Shown here: piece by piece, positions 26,289-35,042 of the stretch
Layout of the letters: every line of letters begins with the position of its first letter
Position numbering within the stretch: position 1 is the first letter of the stretch
Assembly (NCBI GenBank): GCA_023425645.1
Contig: JAFACG010000005.1
Location: 16,184-80,183 of the forward strand
DNA: 64,000 bases
Direction of reading: 5' to 3'
Origin: Pseudomonadota bacterium
Lineage (GTDB): Bacteria; Pseudomonadota; Gammaproteobacteria; Burkholderiales; Burkholderiaceae_B
Notes under the pieces: model-generated
The model's database searches: none
What the model was told of the DNA's origin: nothing
What the model saw: the letters and a program-made list of their open reading frames with translations, nothing else
Program-made: the position numbers and the translations under genes

Positions 26289-26906
26289 ATGAAGGCTTCA
26301 CAACCACGCCGCCGGCTGCTGCTCGGCCTGCTGGCCGCGCCCCTGGCGCTGACCGCCTGCAAAGACGAGGCGCCCAGACAGGCCGCCTTGACCAATCTGG
26401 AAGGCGTCAACATGAGCGGCGCCGATTTCGCCAAGGATTTCAGCCTGACCGACACCGAAGGGCAGCGGCGCACCCTGGCCGACTACCGCGGCAAGATCGT
26501 GCTGATCTTCTTCGGCTTCACCCAGTGCCCCGACGTCTGCCCCACCGCGCTGACGCGCGCCGTGGACATCAAGGAGCAGTTGGGCGAGGACGGCGACAAG
26601 ATCCAGGTCCTGTTCATTTCCGTGGACCCGGAACGCGACAGCAACGACGTATTGCGGGCCTATATGCAGGCCTTCGACCCCAGCTTCGTGGCCTTGCGCC
26701 CCAGCGCCGAAGAACTGGCCAAGACGGCCAAGGACTTCAAGGTCTTCTATCAGAAAGTGCCCACCGGCTCCAGCTACACCATGGACCACAGCGCGCTGAC
26801 CTACGTCTACGACGCGAACGGCCGCCTGCAGCTCGCCCTGCGCCACACGCAGACCACCGAGGAAGCCGTGGCCGACCTGCGCCAGGTGCTGGCCCTGTCC
26901 CGCTGA
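26289..26906 (+). CDS. SCO1/SenC family copper chaperone, lipoprotein
   Basis: The 205-residue thioredoxin-fold protein has a lipobox (ALTAC, Cys24) and the copper-binding CPDVC motif (C80 and C84). The third ligand His is in TMDHSA. Sco proteins deliver copper to, or reduce, the CuA site of cytochrome c oxidase subunit II on the periplasmic side. The next gene encodes the PCuAC chaperone that often works with Sco, so this is a copper delivery set. No oxidase gene is in the window. Confidence 0.93.
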   Translation: MKASQPRRRLLLGLLAAPLALTACKDEAPRQAALTNLEGVNMSGADFAKDFSLTDTEGQRRTLADYRGKIVLIFFGFTQCPDVCPTALTRAVDIKEQLGEDGDKIQVLFISVDPERDSNDVLRAYMQAFDPSFVALRPSAEELAKTAKDFKVFYQKVPTGSSYTMDHSALTYVYDANGRLQLALRHTQTTEEAVADLRQVLALSR

Positions 26907-26925
26907 ACGAACAAGGAATTTCATC

Positions 26926-27396
26926 ATGCAACGTACCATTGTTTCTTCCCTGCTCTCCCTGGCCCTGCTGGGCGCCGCCGGCCTGGCCCAGGCCGAAGTC
27001 ACCGTCACCGATCCCTGGGTGCGCGCCACCGTCGCCGGCCAGCAGGCCACCGGCGCCTTCATGAAACTGCAGTCCTCCGACCAGGCCCGCCTGGTCGGGG
27101 TTCGCAGCCCGCTGACCGAACACGCCGAAGTGCATGAAATGGTCATGGACAAAGAAGTCATGCGCATGCGCCAGGTGCAGCAGATCGAACTGCCGGCCGG
27201 AAAGACCGTGGAGCTCAAGCCCGGCGGCTACCACATCATGCTGCTGGGTCTGGACAAGCAGGTTCAGGAAGGCACGGACGTGGACCTGACCCTGCTCGTC
27301 GAGACCGACGCCGGCCAGAAGCAGGAAATCACTGTCCGCGCGCCCGTGCGAGCGCTCAACGCCAAGGCGGGCGGCCACGGCCACAAGGCCCATTGA
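26926..27396 (+). CDS. PCu(A)C periplasmic copper chaperone
   Basis: The 156-residue secreted protein has a signal peptide ending near AQA-EV. It carries the full copper motif H70-x10-M81-x21-H103-x-M105, an exact match to the PCuAC spacing. The tail is His-rich (GGHGHKAH), which can bind extra Cu(II). PCuAC proteins hand Cu(I) to the CuA centre of cytochrome oxidase, with Sco acting as reductase. It lies 19 bp after the Sco1-like gene. Confidence 0.93.
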   Translation: MQRTIVSSLLSLALLGAAGLAQAEVTVTDPWVRATVAGQQATGAFMKLQSSDQARLVGVRSPLTEHAEVHEMVMDKEVMRMRQVQQIELPAGKTVELKPGGYHIMLLGLDKQVQEGTDVDLTLLVETDAGQKQEITVRAPVRALNAKAGGHGHKAH

Positions 27397-27428
27397 AGGC
27401 CGGACGCAAATTACGGGTTTTCCTTAAT

Positions 27429-27457
27429 TTGCAAGGCAAAGCCGCCGAGCGTAAAGT
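27429..27457 (+). promoter_or_regulatory. Candidate promoter of the hairpin-rich RNA
   Basis: TTGCAA (27429-27434) and TAAAGT (27452-27457) are separated by 17 bp. Each matches four of six consensus bases. The predicted start (about 27464) falls at the base of the first stem-loop of the candidate RNA. Confidence 0.4.
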
Positions 27458-27463
27458 GAAGTC

Positions 27464-27583
27464 ACTGACACAGCGTCAGTGAGCTGCCTTAAGACCGCAG
27501 CTTTCCTCAACTGCCATCATGGCAGTTCACCGCCGCAAAAGCGGCAAACAGGCCCTACCGCAACGGTAGGGCCTTCGTGTTTT
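27464..27583 (+). ncRNA. Candidate structured small RNA upstream of psiF-like gene
   Basis: The 302 bp between the PCuAC and PsiF genes contain no gene but are packed with inverted repeats. These are TCACTGAC/GTCAGTGA (27462-27482), AGCTGC/GCAGCT (27482-27502), AACTGCC/GGCAGTT (27509-27527), GCCGC/GCGGC (about 27532-27545), and a 10-bp terminator stem (27551-27573). A further AT-rich hairpin (27406-27432) lies before the candidate promoter. A promoter-like element, five stems and a terminator fit an independent RNA of about 120 nt. It does not match any sRNA I recognise. It could also be the 3' end of the copper operon mRNA. The 115 bp after it hold only the psiF leader. Confidence 0.45.
27551..27583 (+). 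terminator. Rho-independent terminator
   Basis: GGCCCTACCG and CGGTAGGGCC form a perfect 10-bp stem with a CAA loop, followed by TTCGTGTTTT. It ends the candidate RNA or the copper operon. Confidence 0.7.
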
Positions 27584-27698
27584 CAGCTCTGTTCAATTGC
27601 TGACATTTCCCATCTGGTACAGGCTGGCGCCCTGGATTATGCTTGGCGCAAGGCTGCCGACCGGCAGGCCTTGTTCCTGACCTTTGGGGAGAATCTTC

Positions 27699-28028
27699 AT
27701 GAAACTGGCCCTGACCCTCGCTTCGGCGGCAAGCTCCTTGTTTCTTCTGGCCGGCGCCGCCCACGCCGCCCCGGCTGCGGATGCCGCCAAGCCCCTGACC
27801 CCGCAGCAGCAACGCATGAGCACCTGCAATGCCAACGCCAAGGACCTTGCCGGCGACGAACGCAAGGACTTCATGAGCCGCTGCCTGAAGGGCGAGATCA
27901 CCCAGCCCGAAAAAGCGCTGAGCGCTTCCCAGCAGCGCATGCGCGACTGCAACGCCCAGGCAAGCACCAAGGCCCTGAAAGGCGACGAGCGCAAGACCTT
28001 CATGAGCACCTGCCTGAAGGCGCAATGA
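27699..28028 (+). CDS. PsiF repeat-family periplasmic protein
   Basis: The 109-residue protein has a signal peptide ending near AHA-APA. Two copies of a PsiF repeat follow, each with QQxRMxxCNA, a KxLxGDERKxFMSxCLK block, and conserved cysteines. The E. coli psiF gene is phosphate-starvation induced, but the function is unknown. Start ATG 27699 follows GGGGAG by about 8 nt. Confidence 0.85.
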   Translation: MKLALTLASAASSLFLLAGAAHAAPAADAAKPLTPQQQRMSTCNANAKDLAGDERKDFMSRCLKGEITQPEKALSASQQRMRDCNAQASTKALKGDERKTFMSTCLKAQ

Positions 28029-28116
28029 TCCCCGCCTGGTCTGGCGGCGGAATGAACGCCGGTCGGCTTTCCGCCGGCCGACGTCCTGTTCCGGCTGACC
28101 CGGACCATGCCGCCGA

Positions 28117-28695
28117 CTAGTGCGAGATCGTCGTCCCCAGCACCTTCAGAAACTGCGCCAGCCACTGCGGATGCGCGGGCCAGGCAGGCGCGGTGACCAG
28201 CTTGCCGTCCGTCACGGCCTCGGTCACGGCAATGTCCGCGTAGCGTCCGCCCGCCAGCTCCACATCAGGGCGGCAGGCCGGATAGGCTGAACACTGGCGG
28301 CCCTTCAGCACATCGGCGGCAGCCAGCAGCTGGGCGCCGTGGCAGACCGCCGCCACCGGTTTGTCGGCCTGGAAGAAATGGCGCACCATCTCGATCACGC
28401 GCGGATTCAGGCGCAGGTACTCGGGACCGCGGCCGCCCGGGATCACCAGCGCGTCGTAGTCCTGCTCGCGCACCGCATCGAAATCCGCATTCAGGCGGAA
28501 GTTGTGGCCCCGTTTCTCCGAATACGTCTGCTCGCCCTCGAAATCATGGATGGCCGTGGCGATGGTGTCGCCGGACTTCTTGTCGGGGCAGACGGCGTCC
28601 ACCTGGTGGCCCACCGCCAGCAAAGTCTGGAACGGCACCATGGTCTCGTAATCTTCACAATAATCACCGCAGATCATCAGGATCTTCTTGCTCAT
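28117..28695 (-). CDS. DJ-1/PfpI family protein
   Basis: The 192-residue protein has the class I glutamine amidotransferase-like fold, with the nucleophile elbow [10 protein letters not shown] (Cys118, His119) and an acidic stretch near residues 14-16. Family members act as glyoxalases, deglycases or proteases, and assignments are disputed. ATG 28693-28695 has AAGGAG about 5 nt upstream. It is divergent from the HdeD gene across 266 bp, in which I see no further gene. Confidence 0.85.
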   Translation of the reverse strand: MSKKILMICGDYCEDYETMVPFQTLLAVGHQVDAVCPDKKSGDTIATAIHDFEGEQTYSEKRGHNFRLNADFDAVREQDYDALVIPGGRGPEYLRLNPRVIEMVRHFFQADKPVAAVCHGAQLLAAADVLKGRQCSAYPACRPDVELAGGRYADIAVTEAVTDGKLVTAPAWPAHPQWLAQFLKVLGTTISH

Positions 28696-28961
28696 CACTG
28701 CTCCTTTGACTATGGACACAAGCCCCGCTGCATCAGGGCGCAAGCCGGACGCGGGCCGCGCCGGCGACCAGCCCATGATGGCCCAGCCAGATGGCAGGCG
28801 CAAGACAGCCGGCGCTGCGTGCGCGACGCAGGCAAGCATGACGGCGGTCACGGACGGCGCTGGAGCGGGCCTGGCCCAGGTCTGATCCACGCTAGGCCGG
28901 CGCGCGCGACTGCGGTACAGTAGATGTGTCATGTATGGTTTCTTCTTACAGGAGCACGCAT

Positions 28962-29534
28962 ATGGCCTTAGCCCCCCAAGACCGCAATCCCTCTGAACTG
29001 CTGCGCCAGTTGCCCTTGAAACCCGGCTGGCTGATCGGGCTGGGCATCGCCCTGATCATCCTGGGCCTGCTCGCCCTGGCCTACATCGTGGGCGCCACGG
29101 TCGCCAGCGTCGTGTACGTGGGCGTGCTCATGGCCATCGGCGGCGTGCTGCAGCTGGCCCACGCCTGGAGCGCCAAGGGCTGGAAAGGCTTTCTGCTCTG
29201 GAGCCTGAGCGGCGTGCTCTACCTGCTGGCCGGCGTGGTCGCCATCAGCAATCCTCTGGTAGGCGCCACCATCCTGACACTGATCTTCGGCGCCTTTCTG
29301 ATCGCATCGGGCGTGTTCCGGCTCTGGGTCTGGTTCCAGAACCGCGCCCAGCCCGGCGGCGGCTGGCTGGCCGTCTCGGGCCTGATCACCCTGGCCGCGG
29401 GCCTGATCATCGCTGCCGGCTGGCCCGGCAACAGCGTCTGGGTGCTGGGCCTGATCCTGGGCATAGACCTGCTGACCCAGGGCTGGGCGACCTTGCTGCT
29501 GGGCATGGCCATCAAGCGGGCCGGCCCGCGGTAA
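28962..29534 (+). CDS. HdeD/DUF308 family membrane protein
   Basis: The 190-residue protein has six hydrophobic helices in paired repeats (for example [18 protein letters not shown] and [13 protein letters not shown]), the pattern of HdeD acid-resistance membrane proteins. AGGAG precedes ATG 28962. Its role in acid resistance is by family only. A strong terminator follows. Confidence 0.85.
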   Translation: MALAPQDRNPSELLRQLPLKPGWLIGLGIALIILGLLALAYIVGATVASVVYVGVLMAIGGVLQLAHAWSAKGWKGFLLWSLSGVLYLLAGVVAISNPLVGATILTLIFGAFLIASGVFRLWVWFQNRAQPGGGWLAVSGLITLAAGLIIAAGWPGNSVWVLGLILGIDLLTQGWATLLLGMAIKRAGPR

Positions 29535-29548
29535 GCCTCCCCGCCAAC

Positions 29549-29576
29549 AAAAAACCGCTCCGTGGAGCGGTTTTTT
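29549..29576. terminator. Bidirectional rho-independent terminator
   Basis: A CCGCTC/GAGCGG stem with a CGTG loop is bordered by six A residues and six T residues. It works in both directions for the convergent HdeD and HAD genes. Confidence 0.9.
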
Positions 29577-29591
29577 ATCGCCATCAGCCCA

Positions 29592-30203
29592 TTACTCCGG
29601 CAGGCGGGGCAACGCGGCCTGCGAACCGCGCAGCCAGGGCCGGCGGGTACAGGCCAGCATGGCCGCATCGCCCTGGCTGTCCCCATAGGCCATGTCCAGC
29701 TGCACCGCAGGCGTGCCCAGCCAGCCCTGCAGGCGGCGCACTTTCTCTTCGCCCCAGCAATTGGCGCTCTTCAAGCCGATATAGCGGCCCTGGGCATCGA
29801 AATCCAGTTCGGTGGCCAGCACCTGGGCCAGGCCTTCCTGCCGGGCCCAGATGTCCAGGTAAAGAGAGGGGGAAGCGCTGACCAGCACCACGGTGTCGCC
29901 GCGCCGGCAATGTTCCCGCAGACGCTCCAGCATCTCCGGACGCAACAGCCTGGGCAGGTGGCGGCTTACGTAAGCCTGGGCCAGGTCCTCCAGCTGCCGG
30001 CGGTCCAGGCCCGCCAGGGCGCTAGCCAGGAAGCGCGCCTTGATGGCCTGGCGCCGCGCCGGTCCGCGATCCAGGCGCGCCACGCGCGGCGCGCAAGCCA
30101 GGTAGGCTTTCAGGCAGACGCCCCAGCCGCGCATGCGCCGCACGAAGTCCTGCAGGCTGTCCCTGTCGGTGATCGTGCCGTCGAAGTCAAAAGCCACCAA
30201 CAC
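29592..30203 (-). CDS. HAD-IB phosphatase (PSP/SerB-like)
   Basis: The 203-residue protein has all HAD motifs: DFDGTIT (motif I, near the start), VLVSASPS (motif II) and AYGDSQGDAAML (motif III). The helical cap insert fits the HAD-IB group that includes phosphoserine phosphatase. I chose GTG at 30201-30203, which has AAAGGGG 5 nt upstream and gives a normal N-terminus, over a TTG 42 bp earlier. Substrate unknown. Confidence 0.82.
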   Translation of the reverse strand: MLVAFDFDGTITDRDSLQDFVRRMRGWGVCLKAYLACAPRVARLDRGPARRQAIKARFLASALAGLDRRQLEDLAQAYVSRHLPRLLRPEMLERLREHCRRGDTVVLVSASPSLYLDIWARQEGLAQVLATELDFDAQGRYIGLKSANCWGEEKVRRLQGWLGTPAVQLDMAYGDSQGDAAMLACTRRPWLRGSQAALPRLPE

Positions 30204-30270
30204 GGGCGCCCCTTTCTGTCTGGAAAACAGGCAGTTTAAGGGCAAAGGGCGCCCTTCTCAAACCATCGCC

Positions 30271-31650
30271 CTACAAAGCCCAGCCGCCCAGATAGAACAC
30301 GGCCAGGGCCACGGCGATCAGCACCGTGCCCACATTGAGCTTGTTCAGCTCGCCGGCGAACAGGCGCCCCAGCACCAGGGTGCAGAAACCCAGCATGATG
30401 CCGGTCACGATATTGCAGGTCAGCACGATGAAGACGGCGCAGACCAGCCCGGCCATGGTGTCCACCGAATCCTCGGTGTTCAGGTGGCGCACGCCGCCCA
30501 GCATCAGCAGGCCCACGTACATCAGGGCGGGCGCGGTCGCGTAGGCGGGCACCAGCGCCGCCAATGGGGACAGGAAGATCAGCGCCAGAAAGCCCAGGCC
30601 CACTACCACGGCCGTCAGGCCCGTGCGCCCGCCGGCCGCCGTGCCGGCCGCCGATTCAATATAGGCGGCTGCCGGAGCGGCGCCCAGCGTGGACGACACC
30701 ATGGAGCTGACCGAATCCGTGGTCAGCGCGCGGCTGCCATTGATGATCTGGCCCTTGTCATCGAGCTGGCCGGCCTGGCCCGCCACGGCGCGGATGGTGC
30801 CGGTGGCATCGAACACGGCCGTCATCACCAGGGCCAGCACGCTGGGCAGGACCACGGCGTTCATGGCGCCGCCTATGTCCATGGCGCCGATCAGCGAGTG
30901 TTCGCCGCCCAGCGCCGGCATGGCGAACAGGCCCGTGAAACGCACGGCCGGGTCGAAAGCCAGGCCGATGGCCGACAGGACCAGGATGACGATCAGGATG
31001 CCTCCGGCCACGCGGCGGCGCTCCAGGCCGAAGATGGCGGCCAGCCCCAGCACGGACAGCCAGACCGGCATGGCCGTGACATCGCCCAGCGCCACCGGCA
31101 GGCCGGCGCCGGCGTTGCGCGTGACCAGGCCGACTTCATTGGCGGCGATCAGAAGAAGAAACAGGCCTATGCCTATGCCCGTGCCGTGGGCGATGCCCAA
31201 AGGCAGATTGCGCAGGATCCAGGTGCGTATGCCGGTGGCGGAAATGGCGGTGAAGATCACCCCCATCAGGAAAATCGCGCCCAGCGCCACGGCCGGGGTC
31301 AACTGCTGGCCCAGCACCAGGTCGAAGGCCGTGAAGGCCGTCAAGGAGATCGCGCAGCCCACGGCAATGGGCAGATTGGCCCAGAAACCCATCAGCAGCG
31401 AGCCGAAGGCGCTGGTCAGGCAGACCGCCACGAACACCGCCGACGTATCGAAACCGGCCTTGCCCAGCATGGACGGCACCACGAAGACCGAATACACCAT
31501 GGCCAGAAAGGTGGTCAGCCCCGCCAGGATCTCCTGGCGCAGGGAGCTGCCTCGCTCCCGATAGGCAAAATGTTTTTCCAGCCAGCCGCCAGCCGTCGGG
31601 GCTTCCAGGGCCTGCTGCCCCGCCCGCAATGCGGTTTCTTGCTCAGCCAT
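30271..31650 (-). CDS. NCS2/AzgA-type purine permease
   Basis: The 459-residue inner-membrane protein belongs to the AzgA subgroup of nucleobase transporters. It shows the opening [33 protein letters not shown], and [19 protein letters not shown]. Relatives are proton symporters for adenine, or guanine and hypoxanthine; which of these cannot be told from sequence. ATG 31648-31650 follows AAGGAG by 8 nt. A long leader of 345 bp lies upstream. Confidence 0.9.
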   Translation of the reverse strand: MAEQETALRAGQQALEAPTAGGWLEKHFAYRERGSSLRQEILAGLTTFLAMVYSVFVVPSMLGKAGFDTSAVFVAVCLTSAFGSLLMGFWANLPIAVGCAISLTAFTAFDLVLGQQLTPAVALGAIFLMGVIFTAISATGIRTWILRNLPLGIAHGTGIGIGLFLLLIAANEVGLVTRNAGAGLPVALGDVTAMPVWLSVLGLAAIFGLERRRVAGGILIVILVLSAIGLAFDPAVRFTGLFAMPALGGEHSLIGAMDIGGAMNAVVLPSVLALVMTAVFDATGTIRAVAGQAGQLDDKGQIINGSRALTTDSVSSMVSSTLGAAPAAAYIESAAGTAAGGRTGLTAVVVGLGFLALIFLSPLAALVPAYATAPALMYVGLLMLGGVRHLNTEDSVDTMAGLVCAVFIVLTCNIVTGIMLGFCTLVLGRLFAGELNKLNVGTVLIAVALAVFYLGGWAL

Positions 31651-31995
31651 GATCCATGCTCCTTTATCAGTATTTGATGTCTGAAACGGTGCTTTGCCGT
31701 CATCAGGAATCATTAATGGACAGACCCGCCCCCGACAGGGGAGCGGCATCCCTCATGGCCTGAACCAGGAGCGTGCGCCAGGCAGCGGCCAGCACCCGTC
31801 CTGCCCGCGGGAAAACGCAGGCATGCATGCGGAAAAGAAATAGGTGAGCGGGGGTCGTCTCCTCCCCGACCGGCGCCTTTGCGGCGTTTCTTCTGATCCC
31901 GGCAATGGGAAATGAGGCCCCATTCTACGAGCCGGCCCGGCGCGGAAAATCACGTCAAGGTAATGAGGGTTATCAGGCTCCGGCCGGGACACGCT
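31651..31995. other. Long intergenic region, possible leader of the purine permease
   Basis: The 345 bp between the sulfatase stop and the permease start hold no gene. They contain several GC-rich hairpins, such as GGTCG/CGACC around 31854-31873 and CGCC/GGCG nearby. I found no purine-riboswitch core and no clear promoter pair. A regulatory leader is possible but not shown. Confidence 0.4.
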
Positions 31996-33297
31996 TCAGC
32001 GCGACGGCATGTCGCAGGGCCCATAGACCAGGTCCGCGCGCGCTTCGGGCGGAATGGGCGGCATGCTGCGCTCCCATTGCAGGTAGCGTTCGCGCATATT
32101 CTGCAGGCGCGCGGGATCGCGCCGCGCCTGATTCGCCCGCTCGCGCTCGTCCTGCCCCAGGTTGAACAGGTACTCCAACTCGTCCACCTTCAGGTATTTC
32201 CAGTCTCCCTGGATCAAGGCGCGCTGGTCCCGATGCTTCATGCGCCAGAACAGCGGCCGCTGCACATCCGGACCTGGTCCGCCCTGCAGCAGCGAAGCCA
32301 GCGACACGCCATCAGGCTCGAAGCCGGCGCGAGCCCGCACGCCCGCCAGCTCCCAGAACGTCGCCGTCCAATCCATGGTCATGCACGGGACCGCGCACAC
32401 TCCGGGGCGCACCGCCGCCGGCCAGTGCGCCAGCAAGGGAACCCGGATGCCGCCCTCGGTCAGATCCATTTTCCCGCCGACCAGAGGCCAGTTGTTGGAA
32501 TAGCGCTCGCCGCCATTGTCGCTGGTGAATACGACCAGAGTGTCATCGAGCAGATCCTGCTCGCGCAGCGTCTGCATCAGAACGCCTATGCCCTCGTCCA
32601 TCTCGCGGATCATCTGCTGGTAGACATGGATGGAGCCGCTTTCCAGATCGCTCAACGCGGCCGGAAACTCGTACTGCGCATCATGCAGCATGGCGCGCGT
32701 CTGCCACGGCCAATGGGGAGCGGTGTAGTGCAGGCTGAGCAGGAACGGCTCCCTGTCCCGGCCACGCTGGCGCACGAACTGCACGGCGCGCTCGCTGAAC
32801 AGGTCTGTCAGGTAGCCCTGGGCCCGGATCGGCTCGCCATCGCAGTACAACGCCCCCTCTCCTTTGTTGTCCGTATGGCGCAAATAGTCCGCCCCGCCCG
32901 ACAGAATGCCCCAATGCTCCTGATACCCGCTTTTCAAGGGACCGAAGTGCGGCGGATAGCCCAGATGCCATTTGCCGATCAGGGCGGTCCGGTACCCTTT
33001 TTCGCGCAGCAAAGACGGCAAGGTGGGATGCTCCGGGGGCAGGCCGGCCACCTTGTCGCCCTTGAAGCGCGGCGTCAGCGGCTCGTGGGCGCCGCCGCGC
33101 AGACGATACTGGTAGCGCCCCGTCATCAGGGCGAAGCGTGTCGGCGAGCAGACCGGCGAATTGGCATAGGCCCGCGTGAAGCGCAGGCCATTGCGGGCCA
33201 TGCGATCCAGATTCGGACTGGTATCCGGCAAGCCGCCGTAGCATCCCAGGTCCGCATGCCCCAGGTCGTCGGCCAGAATGAAGACGAAATTGCTCAT
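31996..33297 (-). CDS. Sulfatase (formylglycine-dependent)
   Basis: The 433-residue protein has the sulfatase signature C50-S-P-T-R, whose cysteine becomes formylglycine, and the metal-binding ILADDLGHADLG at the start with TSDNGG later. No signal peptide is seen, so it is probably cytoplasmic. It is 9 bp after a Bug receptor, and such pairs suggest uptake of a sulfated or carboxylated compound followed by desulfation. Whether it acts on aryl or choline-type sulfate is unknown. The required formylglycine-generating enzyme is not in the window. Confidence 0.9.
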   Translation of the reverse strand: MSNFVFILADDLGHADLGCYGGLPDTSPNLDRMARNGLRFTRAYANSPVCSPTRFALMTGRYQYRLRGGAHEPLTPRFKGDKVAGLPPEHPTLPSLLREKGYRTALIGKWHLGYPPHFGPLKSGYQEHWGILSGGADYLRHTDNKGEGALYCDGEPIRAQGYLTDLFSERAVQFVRQRGRDREPFLLSLHYTAPHWPWQTRAMLHDAQYEFPAALSDLESGSIHVYQQMIREMDEGIGVLMQTLREQDLLDDTLVVFTSDNGGERYSNNWPLVGGKMDLTEGGIRVPLLAHWPAAVRPGVCAVPCMTMDWTATFWELAGVRARAGFEPDGVSLASLLQGGPGPDVQRPLFWRMKHRDQRALIQGDWKYLKVDELEYLFNLGQDERERANQARRDPARLQNMRERYLQWERSMPPIPPEARADLVYGPCDMPSR

Positions 33298-33306
33298 CCT
33301 GCTCCC

Positions 33307-34275
33307 TTACAAAGTTCCCGCCAGGCCGGCATCGGTGATGACCTGCCGGTACCGGGCGCTGTCCTGGTCGATCTGTTGCTGGAACTCGTCCCTGCGCTTG
33401 ATGGTCACGTCCATGCCCAGTTCGCGCAATTTGGCCGCCAGGCCGGGGTCGGACAGGGCCTGGACAAAGGCGTCCTCCAGCCACTGGCGCTGCGCGGGAT
33501 CCGTGCCCGCCGCCACGAAAAAGCCCGTCCAGCTGGCCACGTCCACCCCCGGGAACCCTGCCTCGGACGCCGCCGGCACCTGGGGCAGGATGGGCGTGCG
33601 CTCCTGGCTCGTCACCATCAAGGGGCGCAGCTTGCCTGCCTTCAGATGCGGCAGGGACGGGGCCAGGGCATCGATCAGCACGGGGACATGAGCCCCCAGC
33701 ACCGCCTGCAGCGCCGGCGTGCTGCCATTGAAAGGCACGGGCGTGGGCGAGATGCCCGCCGCGCGCGTGACCACCTCCATGGCGATGCGGCCCGGCAAGG
33801 CTCCGTGTGCATACATGGCATAGTCCATCTGGCCTTGCTTGAGGCTTTCCACCCACTGCCCCACCGTCTGGATGCTGGACTCGGGCGCCACGCTCAGGAC
33901 CAGCGGCATGAAGGTCGCCATGGCCACCGGCTCGAAATCCTTGGCAGGATCGTAGGCCGGCTCCTTGTACAGCACCGGATTGAACACCATGGTGGCGTCG
34001 ATGGCCGTCAGCACGGTGTAGCCGTCCGGCTTGGCGCGCGCCACGTGACGCGCGGCAATCGTGGTGTTGCCGCCGGGCCGGTTCTCCACCACGATGGACA
34101 CCGATTGCTGCTCGGCCACCTTCTGGGCGATCAGGCGCGACAGGGTGTCCGACCCGCCTCCGGGCGCGAACGGGACCACCATGGTAATGGGCCGATCGGG
34201 GTATTGCGCCTGGGCCGCGCCCGCCGGCATCGCTCCCGCCAGAGAAGCCATGGCCAACATATAGGCAAGTTTCAT
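33307..34275 (-). CDS. Tripartite tricarboxylate transporter receptor (Bug/TctC family)
   Basis: The 322-residue periplasmic binding protein has a signal peptide ending near AQA-QYP. It shows Bug family motifs: YPDRPITMVVPFAPGGGSD, VENRPGGN and a D-binding pocket region in the middle. These proteins bind small carboxylates and feed TctAB permeases, but no tctAB genes lie nearby. It is in an operon with the sulfatase and a broken second Bug gene. Confidence 0.92.
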   Translation of the reverse strand: MKLAYMLAMASLAGAMPAGAAQAQYPDRPITMVVPFAPGGGSDTLSRLIAQKVAEQQSVSIVVENRPGGNTTIAARHVARAKPDGYTVLTAIDATMVFNPVLYKEPAYDPAKDFEPVAMATFMPLVLSVAPESSIQTVGQWVESLKQGQMDYAMYAHGALPGRIAMEVVTRAAGISPTPVPFNGSTPALQAVLGAHVPVLIDALAPSLPHLKAGKLRPLMVTSQERTPILPQVPAASEAGFPGVDVASWTGFFVAAGTDPAQRQWLEDAFVQALSDPGLAAKLRELGMDVTIKRRDEFQQQIDQDSARYRQVITDAGLAGTL

Positions 34276-34302
34276 CGTCTCGCTCCGTCAATGAATGAAG
34301 AA

Positions 34303-34878
34303 TCAGTCCAGCCGTATGGCCAGACGCTGGATCATGGGTCCATACAGCCGCGACTGCGCCTGGATGAACTGCTCGAAATCCTGGCCCGTGCGTATATCGA
34401 CCAGCATGCCCTTGGCCTCCAGCCGGGCGCGTATGTCGGCCTGAGCCATGGCCTGGACGACGGCGTCCTGCATCGCCGCCACCGCCGCGTCCGGCGCCTC
34501 CCGAGGCGCGACCAGTCCCCACCAGCTGGAAAACGCCAGGGGCTGCCCCAGCTCGGCCAGCGTCGGAATCCGATCCGCCTGCGCCAGGCGCTCATCGGAC
34601 GCCACGGCCAGCGCGCGCAGCCGTCCCTCTGCCAGCAAGGGGGCGCTGCCCACCAGCAAGTCGAACATGAAATCCACTTCGCCCGCGGCCAGGTCCGTCA
34701 GCGCCTGGGCCGCGCCGCGGTAGGGAATATGGTCGGGCTCCAGTCCCAGGTCGCGGGGAAACTGGGCGCCAGCCAGGTGCGCGACCGTGCCGATGCCTGC
34801 CGACCCATACCGCAAGCGGCGCTGCTGCCCCAAAGTCCGCACATCGTCCAGAGAACGGAGGCCGCTATCGGCGCGCAC
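34303..34878 (-). pseudogene. Bug/TctC receptor truncated at the N-terminus
   Basis: Only the C-terminal about 191 residues of a Bug protein remain (YGSAGIGTVAHLAG through the conserved ending). The signal peptide and about 110-120 N-terminal residues, including the APGGGSD motif, are missing. A GTG start at 34876-34878 is nonetheless placed 7 nt after a perfect AAGGAGG. The product would lack export, so normal receptor function is lost. Upstream DNA changes abruptly to an AT-rich inverted repeat, which marks the break point. Confidence 0.75.
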
Positions 34879-34889
34879 ATGGACACCTC

Positions 34890-34933
34890 CTTTATATTTA
34901 AAAATATACTTCGGTATACTTTTAAATATAAAG
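34890..34933. repeat. 20-bp AT-rich inverted repeat with TTCG loop
   Basis: Arms 34890-34909 and 34914-34933 match at 19 of 20 positions and are separated by TTCG. The composition (mostly A/T) is unlike the surrounding 65%-plus GC DNA. The distal end touches the ribosome site of the truncated Bug gene. The inner GTATAC-like core resembles GntR or TetR operators. An operator, an RNA hairpin capped by a UUCG loop, or the end of a lost mobile element are all possible. Confidence 0.75.
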
Positions 34934-35042
34934 CACCAACCCAGCAGTCTCCATGCTTGATTTCCCTAGTCTTTGAATGGCGACAGGACCGGCCCTGATC
35001 CGCGTTCCGCAGCACGGCAGGCAGCCAGGAACCGCTCGAACC

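Noticed and set aside
31651..31995. Purine riboswitch before the NCS2 permease
   Set aside because: Hairpins are present, but I could not find a purine or xanthine riboswitch core; covariation search would be needed.
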